Below, in pieces: positions 1-6,035 of a DNA stretch of 6,035 nt (its first letter is position 1; each line of letters starts with the position of its first letter). The notes under the pieces were generated by a model. The model saw nothing but the letters and a program-made list of their open reading frames with translations, had not been told where the DNA came from and made no database searches. This DNA comes from Clostridia bacterium (GTDB lineage: Bacteria; Bacillota; Clostridia; Oscillospirales; Butyricicoccaceae), in assembly GCA_017407765.1 (NCBI GenBank), contig JAFQVZ010000036.1, forward strand, positions 1 to 6,035. The letters are read 5' to 3'. The translations under genes were made by a program, and so were the position numbers.

Positions 1-2
1 CC

Positions 3-203
3 CGTGCCCTTGAGAGAGCCGGTGCGGCAGTTGTTGCCCTTGAGAAGGAAGTCGACGGCAAGGCGTTGTTTGAAATGGCAAAGGAGCTCATTGCCGACGG
101 CGAAAAGCTGGGCACAATGGGTGCCAATGCACGAAAGCTTGCAAACTTTGATGCTCTTGAAAGCATCTGGCAGGCCGTCTGTGATACTGTAAACGGAAAA
201 TAA
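3..203 (+). CDS. murG: MurG C-terminal end (lipid II synthase), partial
   Basis: This is the 3' end of a reading frame that enters from the left edge; 66 codons and a TAA stop (201-203) are visible. The product is the C-terminal tail of UDP-N-acetylglucosamine--N-acetylmuramyl-(pentapeptide) pyrophosphoryl-undecaprenol N-acetylglucosamine transferase. That enzyme adds GlcNAc to lipid I on the inner membrane face to make lipid II. What is seen is an alanine- and leucine-rich helical tail: an ALFEMAKELIADGEKL helix, then LGTMGANARKLANFDALESI. This matches the MurG ending, where a 'l..M...A...a..dA...I' pattern closes the last helices. The catalytic and UDP-GlcNAc-binding parts lie outside the window. 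The identification also rests on murA, ftsQ and ftsZ following in the usual clostridial order. A gap of 66 bases separates it from murA. The tail alone could not exclude another GT28-type glycosyltransferase, but the context makes MurG much the best choice. Confidence 0.8.
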   Translation, partial: RALERAGAAVVALEKEVDGKALFEMAKELIADGEKLGTMGANARKLANFDALESIWQAVCDTVNGK

Positions 204-269
204 AATCACCGTATTCTTCTTTTCTGCATAGAATGTTACAGCTATCTGTGTACAGAAAGGAAGAACATC

Positions 270-1520
270 ATGAGTGTTTTGAAAATAACCGGAGGGCGTC
301 CCCTTGAGGGAACCATCAGAGTAAACGGAGCCAAAAACAGTGTCTTGCCAATCCTGGCGGCGACACTGGTAAACGGCGGAATAAATGTGATCGATAACTG
401 ACCTGATCTTCGTGATGTGGCGTCGGCCATAAGGATACTCGAGCACCTGGGGTGCAAGGTGAAACGCGAAGGAAAAAGGGTCACGGTCGATTCTTCTTCG
501 GTGTGCCGTTTTGATGTGCCTGACGGGCTTATGCGCGAGATGCGCTCGTCGGTCATATTTCTTGGGCCGATAATTGCCCGATGCGGCAGAGCGCTTCTGT
601 ATACCCCGGGCGGCTGCGAGCTTGGGCCTCGACCCATCGACCTTCATCTTGACGCGCTGTCAAGAATGGGAGTTGTCATCGAGCGAGAGGGCGGAGCCAT
701 CAGCTGCCGTGCCGATGACATGAAGGGCCGGGATATAATCCTTGATTTTCCGAGTGTTGGAGCCACCGAGAATATAATGCTTGCAGCAACCGCCTGCAAA
801 GGTTCGACAAGAATTATTAATGCGGCTCGGGAACCGGAGATAGCCGACCTTCAGCAGTTTCTCAGGAAAACGGGGGCTTCGGTCAGCGGAGCCGGCGGAA
901 GCGAGATATCTGTGGTGGGAGGCCGGTGTGGATTTGATACATATCACCGGATCATGCCTGACCGCATAGAAGCGGCTACATATCTTTGCGCGGCTGCGGC
1001 GGCAGGCGGCGACATAACCCTTGATGACTGCGAACCTGAGCATTTCGGCACGGTCATCGAAAAGCTGAGTGACGGAGGAGCCGAGATTTCGGTGAGAGGC
1101 CGTTCGGCAAGGATAAAAATGAAAAAACGCCTTGGGGCGATGCCATTTATAAGGACGATGCCATATCCCGGTTTCCCCACCGATGCCCAGTCGCAGCTTC
1201 TTGCGGCGGCATGCACGGCAAAGGGGACTACGGTATTCCTTGAAAGTATATTTGAGAACCGCTTCCGTTATGCGGGCGAGCTTCAGAGAATGGGCGCCGA
1301 GATTACTCTCAGCGGCAGGATAGCCGTTGTGGAGGGGAAAAACAGGCTTCACGGAGCGGCCATGAAGGCCACCGACCTTAGGGGCGGGGCGGCAATGGTA
1401 ATAGCGGCTCTGGCTGCCGAAGGCATAAGTGAGATAGGCGATGTTCACCACATCGACCGCGGATATGAAAGAATAGAAGAAGTGCTCTCATCGGTGGGAG
1501 CGCAGATCATCAGAGAATAG
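270..1520 (+). CDS. murA: MurA, UDP-GlcNAc 1-carboxyvinyltransferase, with in-frame TGA at codon 44
   Basis: MurA transfers enolpyruvate from phosphoenolpyruvate to UDP-GlcNAc in the cytoplasm, the first committed step of peptidoglycan precursor synthesis. The frame from ATG 270 to TAG 1518-1520 has 416 codons, the normal MurA length. AGGA at 258-261 lies 8 bases before the start. Expected residues are present: K22 and N23 in the GAKN motif, catalytic Cys116 in PGGCELG, R121 and H126 in [21 protein letters not shown], the PGFPTDAQ motif with the general-base Asp, and the C-terminal RGYERIEE. The oddity is a TGA at 399-401 (codon 44), between VIDN and PDLRDV. From general knowledge of the family, Firmicutes MurA often reads N-C-P here, so TGA replaces a likely Cys codon. 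No frame shift accompanies it. Restarting downstream, for example at GTG 417, would lose K22/N23 and has no clear ribosome site. The gene is either a fresh nonsense mutant, a sequence error, or recoded. ftsQ follows after 24 bases, probably in one operon. Confidence 0.9.
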
Positions 1521-1544
1521 AAAATTAATGAGAGGAGGCCGCCG

Positions 1545-2399
1545 ATGAAAAAAGCAAAACGCAGCAGAAGAAGACGTAGGCGCAGCTTTAATGCTGTCAC
1601 TACCTTTGTCTGTTTTGCTCTTGTGCTGGCGGCTCTTGTCTCGGCGGCCGTCATATTCTTCAAAATAGGCGAGATCCGGGTTGTCGGAGATAACCGATAT
1701 GCCGATGACGATGTCATCGAAGCTTCGGGAATTGAGATGGGGCAGAGCATGTTCCTTTTCAATAAGTTCGCAGCTCAGAACAGGATATTTGCGGCTTGCC
1801 CCTATATAGATGAGATACAGATGAAGAGAACGCTGCCCGACAGGATCGATATTATCGTAACACCTTGTCAGCCTGTGGCTGTGATCCACAGCGACGGAGG
1901 CTATTTCACCCTTGACAGGGACGGTAAGGCAGATAAGCAGGTGGCTGCAGCCGATACGACCGAGCTTGATGCCGATGAGTTTGTATATTATGCTCCCGGA
2001 AGCTATGTTATCGACATCAAGGGCAAGATCCTTGAGGTCGGAAGCGGCAGCGGAGGAGAGAAGCTAATAAGTGTTTCGGGTGGAACACTTATCGATCCTC
2101 AGGTAGGTAAAAGTGCAAAATTTTTTGATAAAGAAAGCATAGATGCGTTGTTTTCTGTATTGATAACCGCAAAAAACAATGATATACTTAAGGATATAAG
2201 TGATATTGATGTTACCAAAGTATATGATATCACCTTTGGCTATATGGAAAGATTTACTGTCAGGATCGGTTCGTACGACGATATCGAACGCAAGTTCAAG
2301 TTTGTCGATGCCGTTGTCGGTGCGCTAAGTCCAAATGAAAAGGGAACCATCGACGTATCCGATGGAAAAACCGGATATTTCAGTCAGATAAAACAATAA
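1545..2399 (+). CDS. divIB: FtsQ/DivIB-type cell division protein
   Basis: This is a bitopic membrane protein of the divisome. In relatives DivIB/FtsQ binds FtsL and FtsB/DivIC outside the membrane and regulates septal peptidoglycan synthesis by FtsW-FtsI. The 284-residue product shows the family layout. A very basic cytoplasmic head has arginine runs at residues 7-12. One membrane segment spans about residues 16-38. A POTRA domain covers about 39-108, with [30 protein letters not shown], the CPYIDEI turn and [11 protein letters not shown] beta domain begins with [22 protein letters not shown] 1545 is chosen because AGGAGG at 1533-1538 sits 6 bases upstream. The gene ends with TAA, and ftsZ begins 34 bases later. 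No ftsA lies between them. Codon use becomes AT-richer after about 2100, where a promoter-like sequence occurs. Sequence conservation in this family is low, so the call rests on domain layout plus position between murA and ftsZ. Confidence 0.87.
   Translation: MKKAKRSRRRRRRSFNAVTTFVCFALVLAALVSAAVIFFKIGEIRVVGDNRYADDDVIEASGIEMGQSMFLFNKFAAQNRIFAACPYIDEIQMKRTLPDRIDIIVTPCQPVAVIHSDGGYFTLDRDGKADKQVAAADTTELDADEFVYYAPGSYVIDIKGKILEVGSGSGGEKLISVSGGTLIDPQVGKSAKFFDKESIDALFSVLITAKNNDILKDISDIDVTKVYDITFGYMERFTVRIGSYDDIERKFKFVDAVVGALSPNEKGTIDVSDGKTGYFSQIKQ
2160..2188 (+). promoter_or_regulatory. Putative internal sigma-A promoter for ftsZ, inside ftsQ
   Basis: A -35 box TTGATA (2160-2165, 5 of 6 consensus bases) is followed by a 17-base spacer and a -10 box TATACT (2183-2188, 5 of 6). 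A TG at 2180-2181 gives an extended -10 (TGnTATACT), and an A-tract lies in the spacer. The expected transcription start is near 2195, about 240 bases before the ftsZ start. The site lies within the coding sequence of ftsQ, where leucine, isoleucine, lysine and asparagine codons could make such a match by chance. In Escherichia coli, ftsZ is known to have promoters inside upstream ftsQ and ftsA genes, so the arrangement has precedent. Confidence 0.45.
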
Positions 2400-2433
2400 A
2401 CAAGAAGTTGAAGAATATATTGGAGGAAGATTT

Positions 2434-3555
2434 ATGGGCTTTGTAATGGAAAGCGGACCCGAAAGCAGCGTAGTCATCAAGGTCATCGGTGTTGGCGGTG
2501 GCGGCGGCAATGCTGTTAACCGTATGGTTAATTCCAGCCTTAAAGGTGCAGAATTTATTGCAGTAAATACAGATACACAGGCACTCAAGTTCTCGTCGGC
2601 TAATATCAAGCTGCAGATCGGTGAGAAGAAGACAGGCGGCAAGGGCGCAGGCTCGCAGCCTGAGATCGGCCGTGCTGCTGCGGACGAGAGCAAGGCAAAG
2701 ATCGAAGAGCTGCTTGTAAATACCGATATGGTATTTATCACAGCAGGTATGGGCGGCGGCACAGGCACAGGCGCAGCTCCCGTTATCGCGAAGATCGCAA
2801 AGGAAATGGGCATTCTCACAGTCGGCGTTGTCACACGTCCCTTCTCCTGGGAAGGCAAGAAGCGCATGGAGCATGCATCCGAGGGTATCGCAGCTCTTAA
2901 GGAGAGCGTAGATGCTCTGGTTGTTATCCCCAACGACCGTCTTAAGCTGGTCAGCGAGCAGAAGCTGACATTTGCAAATGCATTCGAGATCGCCGACAGC
3001 GTTCTGCTGAAGGGTGTTCAGAGCATCAGTGAGCTGATCACAGTCACCGGCTTTATCAACCTCGACTTTGCCGATGTTTCTACAGTCATGACCGATGCCG
3101 GCTATGCTCATATGGGCACAGGCCGCGCCAACGGCAAGGACAGAGCTCAGGATGCAGTCAATATGGCTATCAGAAGCCCCCTGCTCGAGACATCCATCGA
3201 CGGTGCAAGAAGAGTTATCCTTAACTTCACATGCTCCAACGATATCGAACTGGACGAGATCGAGAAGGCAGCTTCCATCATCCAGGAGGCAGCACATCCC
3301 GATGCACACATCATCGTCGGTGCCAATATGGACGATTCTCTCGAGGACGAGGTACGCCTGAGCATTATCGCAACAGGCTTCGACAACGATCCCAAGGTAG
3401 CTCCCATCAAGAAGGAAGAGGCTCCCGCAGTCAGCGAGAAGCCCTTTACCGAAGCTAAGGACAAGGTAGAGAACGAAGCAGCTGCCGAAGAGAAGGCAGT
3501 TAATGATTTCGACAGCAGCATCGATGCTCTTCTCAGCATTTTTGAAAAGAAATAA
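2434..3555 (+). CDS. ftsZ: FtsZ, cell division GTPase (bacterial tubulin)
   Basis: FtsZ polymerises with GTP at mid-cell into the ring that recruits the divisome. The 373-residue product is complete. It has the N-terminal nucleotide-binding stretch [15 protein letters not shown] (residues 17-31), NTDTQAL (45-51), the tubulin signature GGGTGTG (107-113) and [10 protein letters not shown] (135-144). The T7 loop NLDFADV (209-215) carries the two acidic residues that complete the neighbour's active site. The C-terminal subdomain, about 224-316, ends in IIATGF. A charged, alanine- and glutamate-rich linker (about 320-358) leads to the tail. The start has GGAGG at 2422-2426, 7 bases upstream. Codon choice is strongly biased (AAG, GGC, ATC, CGT), as in a highly expressed gene. 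The last residues, [14 protein letters not shown], differ from the common D-I-P-x-F-L-R/K tail peptide that binds FtsA, SepF or other partners. An intrinsic terminator follows 25 bases after the stop. Confidence 0.98.
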   Translation: MGFVMESGPESSVVIKVIGVGGGGGNAVNRMVNSSLKGAEFIAVNTDTQALKFSSANIKLQIGEKKTGGKGAGSQPEIGRAAADESKAKIEELLVNTDMVFITAGMGGGTGTGAAPVIAKIAKEMGILTVGVVTRPFSWEGKKRMEHASEGIAALKESVDALVVIPNDRLKLVSEQKLTFANAFEIADSVLLKGVQSISELITVTGFINLDFADVSTVMTDAGYAHMGTGRANGKDRAQDAVNMAIRSPLLETSIDGARRVILNFTCSNDIELDEIEKAASIIQEAAHPDAHIIVGANMDDSLEDEVRLSIIATGFDNDPKVAPIKKEEAPAVSEKPFTEAKDKVENEAAAEEKAVNDFDSSIDALLSIFEKK

Positions 3556-3580
3556 GCTGAAGTTATTTAAATAAGAACAT

Positions 3581-3614
3581 ATCCGCCGTTTGCGTTAGCT
3601 GACGGCGGATTTTT
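3581..3614 (+). terminator. Intrinsic terminator after ftsZ
   Basis: A perfect 9-bp stem is formed by ATCCGCCGT (3581-3589) and ACGGCGGAT (3602-3610), with a 12-base loop and a T-run at 3610-3614. It closes the murG-murA-ftsQ-ftsZ transcript 25 bases after the ftsZ stop. The next gene begins only 24 bases beyond the T-run, so this hairpin sits almost directly in front of that gene's ribosome binding site. Confidence 0.88.
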
Positions 3615-3638
3615 CAAAACAGGAAGGGGGATTTTTAT

Positions 3639-5246
3639 ATGAGCAGACTTATGGAAAAGGGGCCTATGACCCGTGATCTGGAGAAGGCTTTTTTGGATGG
3701 CAATAAAGATATGCTCGCAAGCGGCGAGCGCCGCACCTTTGGACAGGTCCTGGGAGAGCTGCTTGATAGATGTGCTGCACGAAGGACAGACGGTTTTTCA
3801 AAGAAAAAACTGATAGATGATCTGGCTGCCAGCCCCTTTAATGACGGCGAGACCAAGCGAAGCTCGGTTGAAAAGAAGATCTCGCGCTGGCTCAAGGACG
3901 AGGCACGCCCCGAAGACAGGGCGCTGCTTTTTCAGCTCTGCATCATTATGAAGCTCACAGAGGAAGAGGCCAGATATCTCTTTGAAAGAGGTCTTATGGC
4001 TTCGTGGACCCATTGGGCCAACCGCAACGAGCTCATTTATGATTTCTGCCTGAAAATGGGCTATGATATCAATAGGGCTTACGAGCTTATAAACTCCGAA
4101 AACGGCATAAAGGGCACCGGCGGCAGAGGTATGTCTGTGCGTATGTCGATCAGCGAACATTCGACCAAAATGATCGGAGATCAATATAAAAATCTTACTG
4201 AAGACTGGGAGGACGAAGACGAAGAGAATGTTATAGAATCGTTCAACGATTTTCTTCGTCAAAATGCCCATTATTTCAGAGAGGTAAGCAAGACACGCCT
4301 CGAAAAGTTCAAGACTCTTTACAGTGACTATGTAAAAATGTGTGGCTTGAGTCAGACCGGACTTATGGAAAGACTGAATGACCTCTTTGGTTATGATGAA
4401 TCCGATTTGGAGTATACTGAAGCCACATCTGATGATGGTGATTATGAACTCACCAAAGAAGAAGTCGTTGCGGGTTACCATGTCGAGCTTATTATTTATG
4501 AAATAAAGAGAGCGAAGAAAGAGGCAGACAAAGCGGCGGCACGCGTGGGCGCTAAAAGCAGAGATCTTGATTACCTCAAATATATGGATAAAGAGCTTGC
4601 AGATATAGTAAAAAGAGCGCTTAACAAGGCAATACGAGAGGGCGAAGAAGATCTTGAATTGAGTGAGCTTGGCAGCTATATCCACGATATTCTGGTTTCA
4701 GAGTATTCCAACAGCAATAAGGCGGCTAAGATTACCAAGACAGAGCTTGCCGATAAGCTCAGAAGCATGAGGCTTCCGGATGCCGGTGATATCGAGAAGG
4801 TTGAAAGCGGCGATAAGAAGAAGGCCGAAATGGGTATCAAACGTATAAAAAAGCTGATCAATGATGACAAGTCGGGCACTGAAAATCCTATCCGTCATGA
4901 TATATCAGACTATCTTAACGGCAAAAAGGATATTCCCCGTGATGTTATGATAAAGATGTTTCTTATTTCCTTTGTAGCCGGAAAGCCTGACAAGGAAGAA
5001 GACGAAGAAACAGTCAATGATATGCTTTTTGATGTAAGAGATCTGCTTTATGAATGCGGATATCCCGATTTGTATGTAAGAGCAGCCGATGGTTTTGATG
5101 CTCTTATTTATAAAGCTTATGCCAATTCGCTTAAATCATACGGTGAATCGGGAAAAGTAAATTATGAGGAAGCTTACAGACAGATGGTTAAGCAGGTTAT
5201 AGGAGATATACTCAATTCAATAGAAAAACTCAGTTTTGTTGAATGA
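3639..5246 (+). CDS. Unrecognised 535-residue protein with two HTH-like/helical modules
   Basis: I do not recognise a named family. The product is soluble, highly charged (many Lys, Glu, Asp), almost certainly helical, and has no signal peptide or membrane segment. Two stretches look like copies of one module: residues about 53-152 and 365-495. Each has a start resembling a short DNA-binding helix pair (SKKKLIDDL / TKTELADKL). A basic/aromatic helix follows (VEKKISRWLKDE / IRHDISDYLNGK), then a 'P-x-D' step (RPEDRALLFQL / IPRDVMIKMFL). Each closes with a helical part containing ARYLFERG...NRNELIYDF or RDLLYECG...AADGFDALIY. Proteins with HTH domains followed by such LL-x-x-x-GY...RDAIIY stretches are familiar to me from Clostridia. 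Between the copies lie a glycine-rich patch, an acidic run (about 189-198) and a helical segment. AGGAAGGGGG at 3621-3630 supports ATG 3639; M5 is a weaker alternative. The stop is TGA. A regulator or adaptor linked to the downstream kinase is a guess from position only. Confidence 0.85.
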   Translation: MSRLMEKGPMTRDLEKAFLDGNKDMLASGERRTFGQVLGELLDRCAARRTDGFSKKKLIDDLAASPFNDGETKRSSVEKKISRWLKDEARPEDRALLFQLCIIMKLTEEEARYLFERGLMASWTHWANRNELIYDFCLKMGYDINRAYELINSENGIKGTGGRGMSVRMSISEHSTKMIGDQYKNLTEDWEDEDEENVIESFNDFLRQNAHYFREVSKTRLEKFKTLYSDYVKMCGLSQTGLMERLNDLFGYDESDLEYTEATSDDGDYELTKEEVVAGYHVELIIYEIKRAKKEADKAAARVGAKSRDLDYLKYMDKELADIVKRALNKAIREGEEDLELSELGSYIHDILVSEYSNSNKAAKITKTELADKLRSMRLPDAGDIEKVESGDKKKAEMGIKRIKKLINDDKSGTENPIRHDISDYLNGKKDIPRDVMIKMFLISFVAGKPDKEEDEETVNDMLFDVRDLLYECGYPDLYVRAADGFDALIYKAYANSLKSYGESGKVNYEEAYRQMVKQVIGDILNSIEKLSFVE

Positions 5247-5280
5247 TCTTGCTTTCCGACTTTAAAACTCCAGATATATA

Positions 5281-5310
5281 TTGAGCAGCCTCCGTTCGGA
5301 AGTCTATAAT
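5281..5310 (+). promoter_or_regulatory. Sigma-A promoter upstream of the kinase gene
   Basis: TTGAGC (5281-5286, 4 of 6 consensus bases) and a perfect TATAAT (5305-5310) are separated by 18 bases. The preceding bases (about 5262-5280) are AT-rich, like an UP element. The expected start point is near A5317, which gives a leader of about 80 bases. The whole promoter core lies within, or just before, a long inverted repeat, so regulation by a bound protein is plausible. Confidence 0.6.
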
Positions 5311-5337
5311 ATGGACATAAAAAACGAACGGAGGCTG
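5286..5337. repeat. 13-bp perfect inverted repeat around the -10 box
   Basis: CAGCCTCCGTTCG (5286-5298) and CGAACGGAGGCTG (5325-5337) are exact reverse complements separated by 26 bases that contain TATAAT. There is no T-run after either arm, so it does not look like a terminator on either strand. The left arm lies just after the -35 box. The right arm lies at about +9 to +21 of the predicted transcript and includes GGAGG. It could be a two-site operator, or a hairpin made only in RNA that reads through from the upstream gene. Confidence 0.85.
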
Positions 5338-5396
5338 ATGAACGTCCGGCATGCGGGATGATTTGTCGGTGCTCTAACCCGGGAGGGATCGCTTAT

Positions 5397-6035
5397 ATGA
5401 GTGAAACAGACAAACTGAAATACAGACAGATAAGATACGACGATTATATAGAAGAGTTCGATAAGCTGACCGACAGAAACATGGTGATTCAGCTGGACCT
5501 GGCCGACCTGAAGACGCTTGTGGGCGAAGACGAGCTTGTTGAATGCTATGAGGGCCGAGGAAGCCTGCAGCAGTGCATGGAAATGGCGAGGCAGTGCATC
5601 AGCAGCTCGACCGAAAGGATAATGATAATTGCCGAGGCACTTACCCTTGAGTGTCTTAACCAGTTTTGCGAAAGGGTGTCGCGTCTTGCAGCGCCCGATG
5701 CAAATATCATAATGGGGGCAATGATCCCCGAGGAATGGGACGGCCAGTGGGGGAAGGAAGATGACGGAAGCGATCATTTCGGCTTTCATATCGTAACTCC
5801 GGCTAAGCCTATCAGAATGGATAATCCTTTGCTTTTGGGCTTCAGCAGCGTTCTCAAAAGCTCAAAGAGCACATACACACAGCTGATCCCCTTTGCGGCA
5901 GGAGGAACCAGCATATGCTACAAGGCCGTCGATGCCGATGGAAGCTCGGTGCTTATCAAAGAAGTATATCCCATCTCTATCGGACGCAAGCTTGTTCGTG
6001 ACGGCGACAGCCTGGTGCCCAAGTCGAGCAATGAG
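5397..6035 (+). CDS. Protein kinase with FtsZ C-terminal-like N-terminal region, partial
   Basis: The frame begins at ATG 5397 after GGGAGGGA (5381-5388) and runs open to the window edge (213 codons seen, 3' end missing). Residues about 57-133 resemble the C-terminal subdomain of FtsZ. SLQQCMEMARQ matches the helix before it, ERIMIIAEALT the first strand, and APDANIIMGAMIPEEW and HFGFHIV the later strands. The neighbouring FtsZ has [17 protein letters not shown] and LSIIATGF at the matching places. The GTP-binding half of FtsZ is absent. From about residue 158 a kinase N-lobe starts: a glycine-containing loop FAAGGTSICYKA (166-177), then VLIKEVYP, where K188 would be the ATP-contacting lysine. 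KE-x-YP after the lysine is typical, in my experience, of atypical clostridial Ser/Thr kinases. The catalytic HRD and DFG motifs would lie beyond the window, so activity cannot be judged. The gene has its own promoter, 150 bases downstream of the HTH-like gene. The FtsZ likeness is by eye and could be convergent. Confidence 0.85.
   Translation, partial: MSETDKLKYRQIRYDDYIEEFDKLTDRNMVIQLDLADLKTLVGEDELVECYEGRGSLQQCMEMARQCISSSTERIMIIAEALTLECLNQFCERVSRLAAPDANIIMGAMIPEEWDGQWGKEDDGSDHFGFHIVTPAKPIRMDNPLLLGFSSVLKSSKSTYTQLIPFAAGGTSICYKAVDADGSSVLIKEVYPISIGRKLVRDGDSLVPKSSNE

Noticed and set aside
4..192. Plus-strand 62-codon frame overlapping the murG end
   Set aside because: The frame starting at position 3 matches MurG and ends in TAA at 201-203 just before murA; this other frame is arginine-rich nonsense.
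229..234. TAGAAT as a -10 box before murA
   Set aside because: No acceptable -35 box lies 16-18 bases upstream, and the TG upstream is one base out of place for an extended -10. Readthrough from murG is simpler.
236..256. Short ACAG/CTGT repeats between murG and murA
   Set aside because: The arms are only 4 bases long and expected by chance; no known operator pattern is visible.
660..1451. Minus-strand frame of 263 codons opposite murA
   Set aside because: MurA conserved motifs occupy the plus strand throughout; the reverse translation has no family-like pattern.
2380..3309. Long open frame on the minus strand opposite ftsZ
   Set aside because: It is antisense to a certain FtsZ gene with strong codon bias. 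The cysteine- and leucine-rich product has no recognisable motif and no supported start.
3542..3572. TTGAAA and TATTTA/TTAAAT as a promoter for the 535-residue gene
   Set aside because: Spacing is 16 bases with a poor -10 or 19 bases with a 4-of-6 box. It is too weak to list as a feature, though it would make the terminator an attenuator.
3798..4685. Minus-strand frame of 295 codons opposite the 535-residue gene
   Set aside because: The forward frame has a good ribosome site, ordered motifs and charged helical composition; the reverse product looks like a reading shadow.
5286..5337. The long inverted repeat as a terminator of the upstream gene
   Set aside because: The loop is 26 bases and no T-run follows the stem on either strand, while a perfect TATAAT lies in the loop.

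Overview
The window looks like chromosomal DNA of a Gram-positive Clostridia member, most likely close to Ruminococcus/Oscillospiraceae. This rests on the gene order murG-murA-ftsQ(divIB)-ftsZ with no ftsA between ftsQ and ftsZ, strong AGGAGG-type ribosome binding sites, an arginine-rich DivIB, and downstream proteins of a style I associate with gut Clostridia. The genus is an inference; no rRNA is present. All genes are on the plus strand.

Positions 1-3615 form a division and cell-wall (dcw) segment. It holds the last 66 codons of murG, then murA, ftsQ/divIB and ftsZ, closed by a clear intrinsic terminator. MurG makes lipid II. MurA performs the first committed step of peptidoglycan precursor synthesis. 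DivIB belongs to the divisome and FtsZ is the division-ring tubulin. murA has an in-frame TGA at codon 44, at a position where I expect cysteine in clostridial relatives, although the frame is otherwise intact and all catalytic residues are present. A strong sigma-A-like promoter lies inside the 3' part of ftsQ and could give ftsZ its own transcription.

Positions 3616-6035 hold two genes that are not standard division genes. The first encodes a 535-residue soluble protein that I cannot name. It carries two copies of a divergent helical module resembling helix-turn-helix-linked domains of Clostridia. After a 150-base intergenic region with a promoter nested in a 13-bp inverted repeat comes the 5' part of a gene whose product appears to join a stretch resembling the C-terminal subdomain of FtsZ to the start of a Ser/Thr-type protein kinase. 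The window ends inside the kinase.

The most interesting reading is that ftsZ is followed by a small signalling module made of an HTH-like repeat protein and a kinase with an FtsZ-like N-terminal region. This could couple division or a polymer-like interaction to phosphorylation. The resemblance is read by eye from sequence; the functional link is inference.
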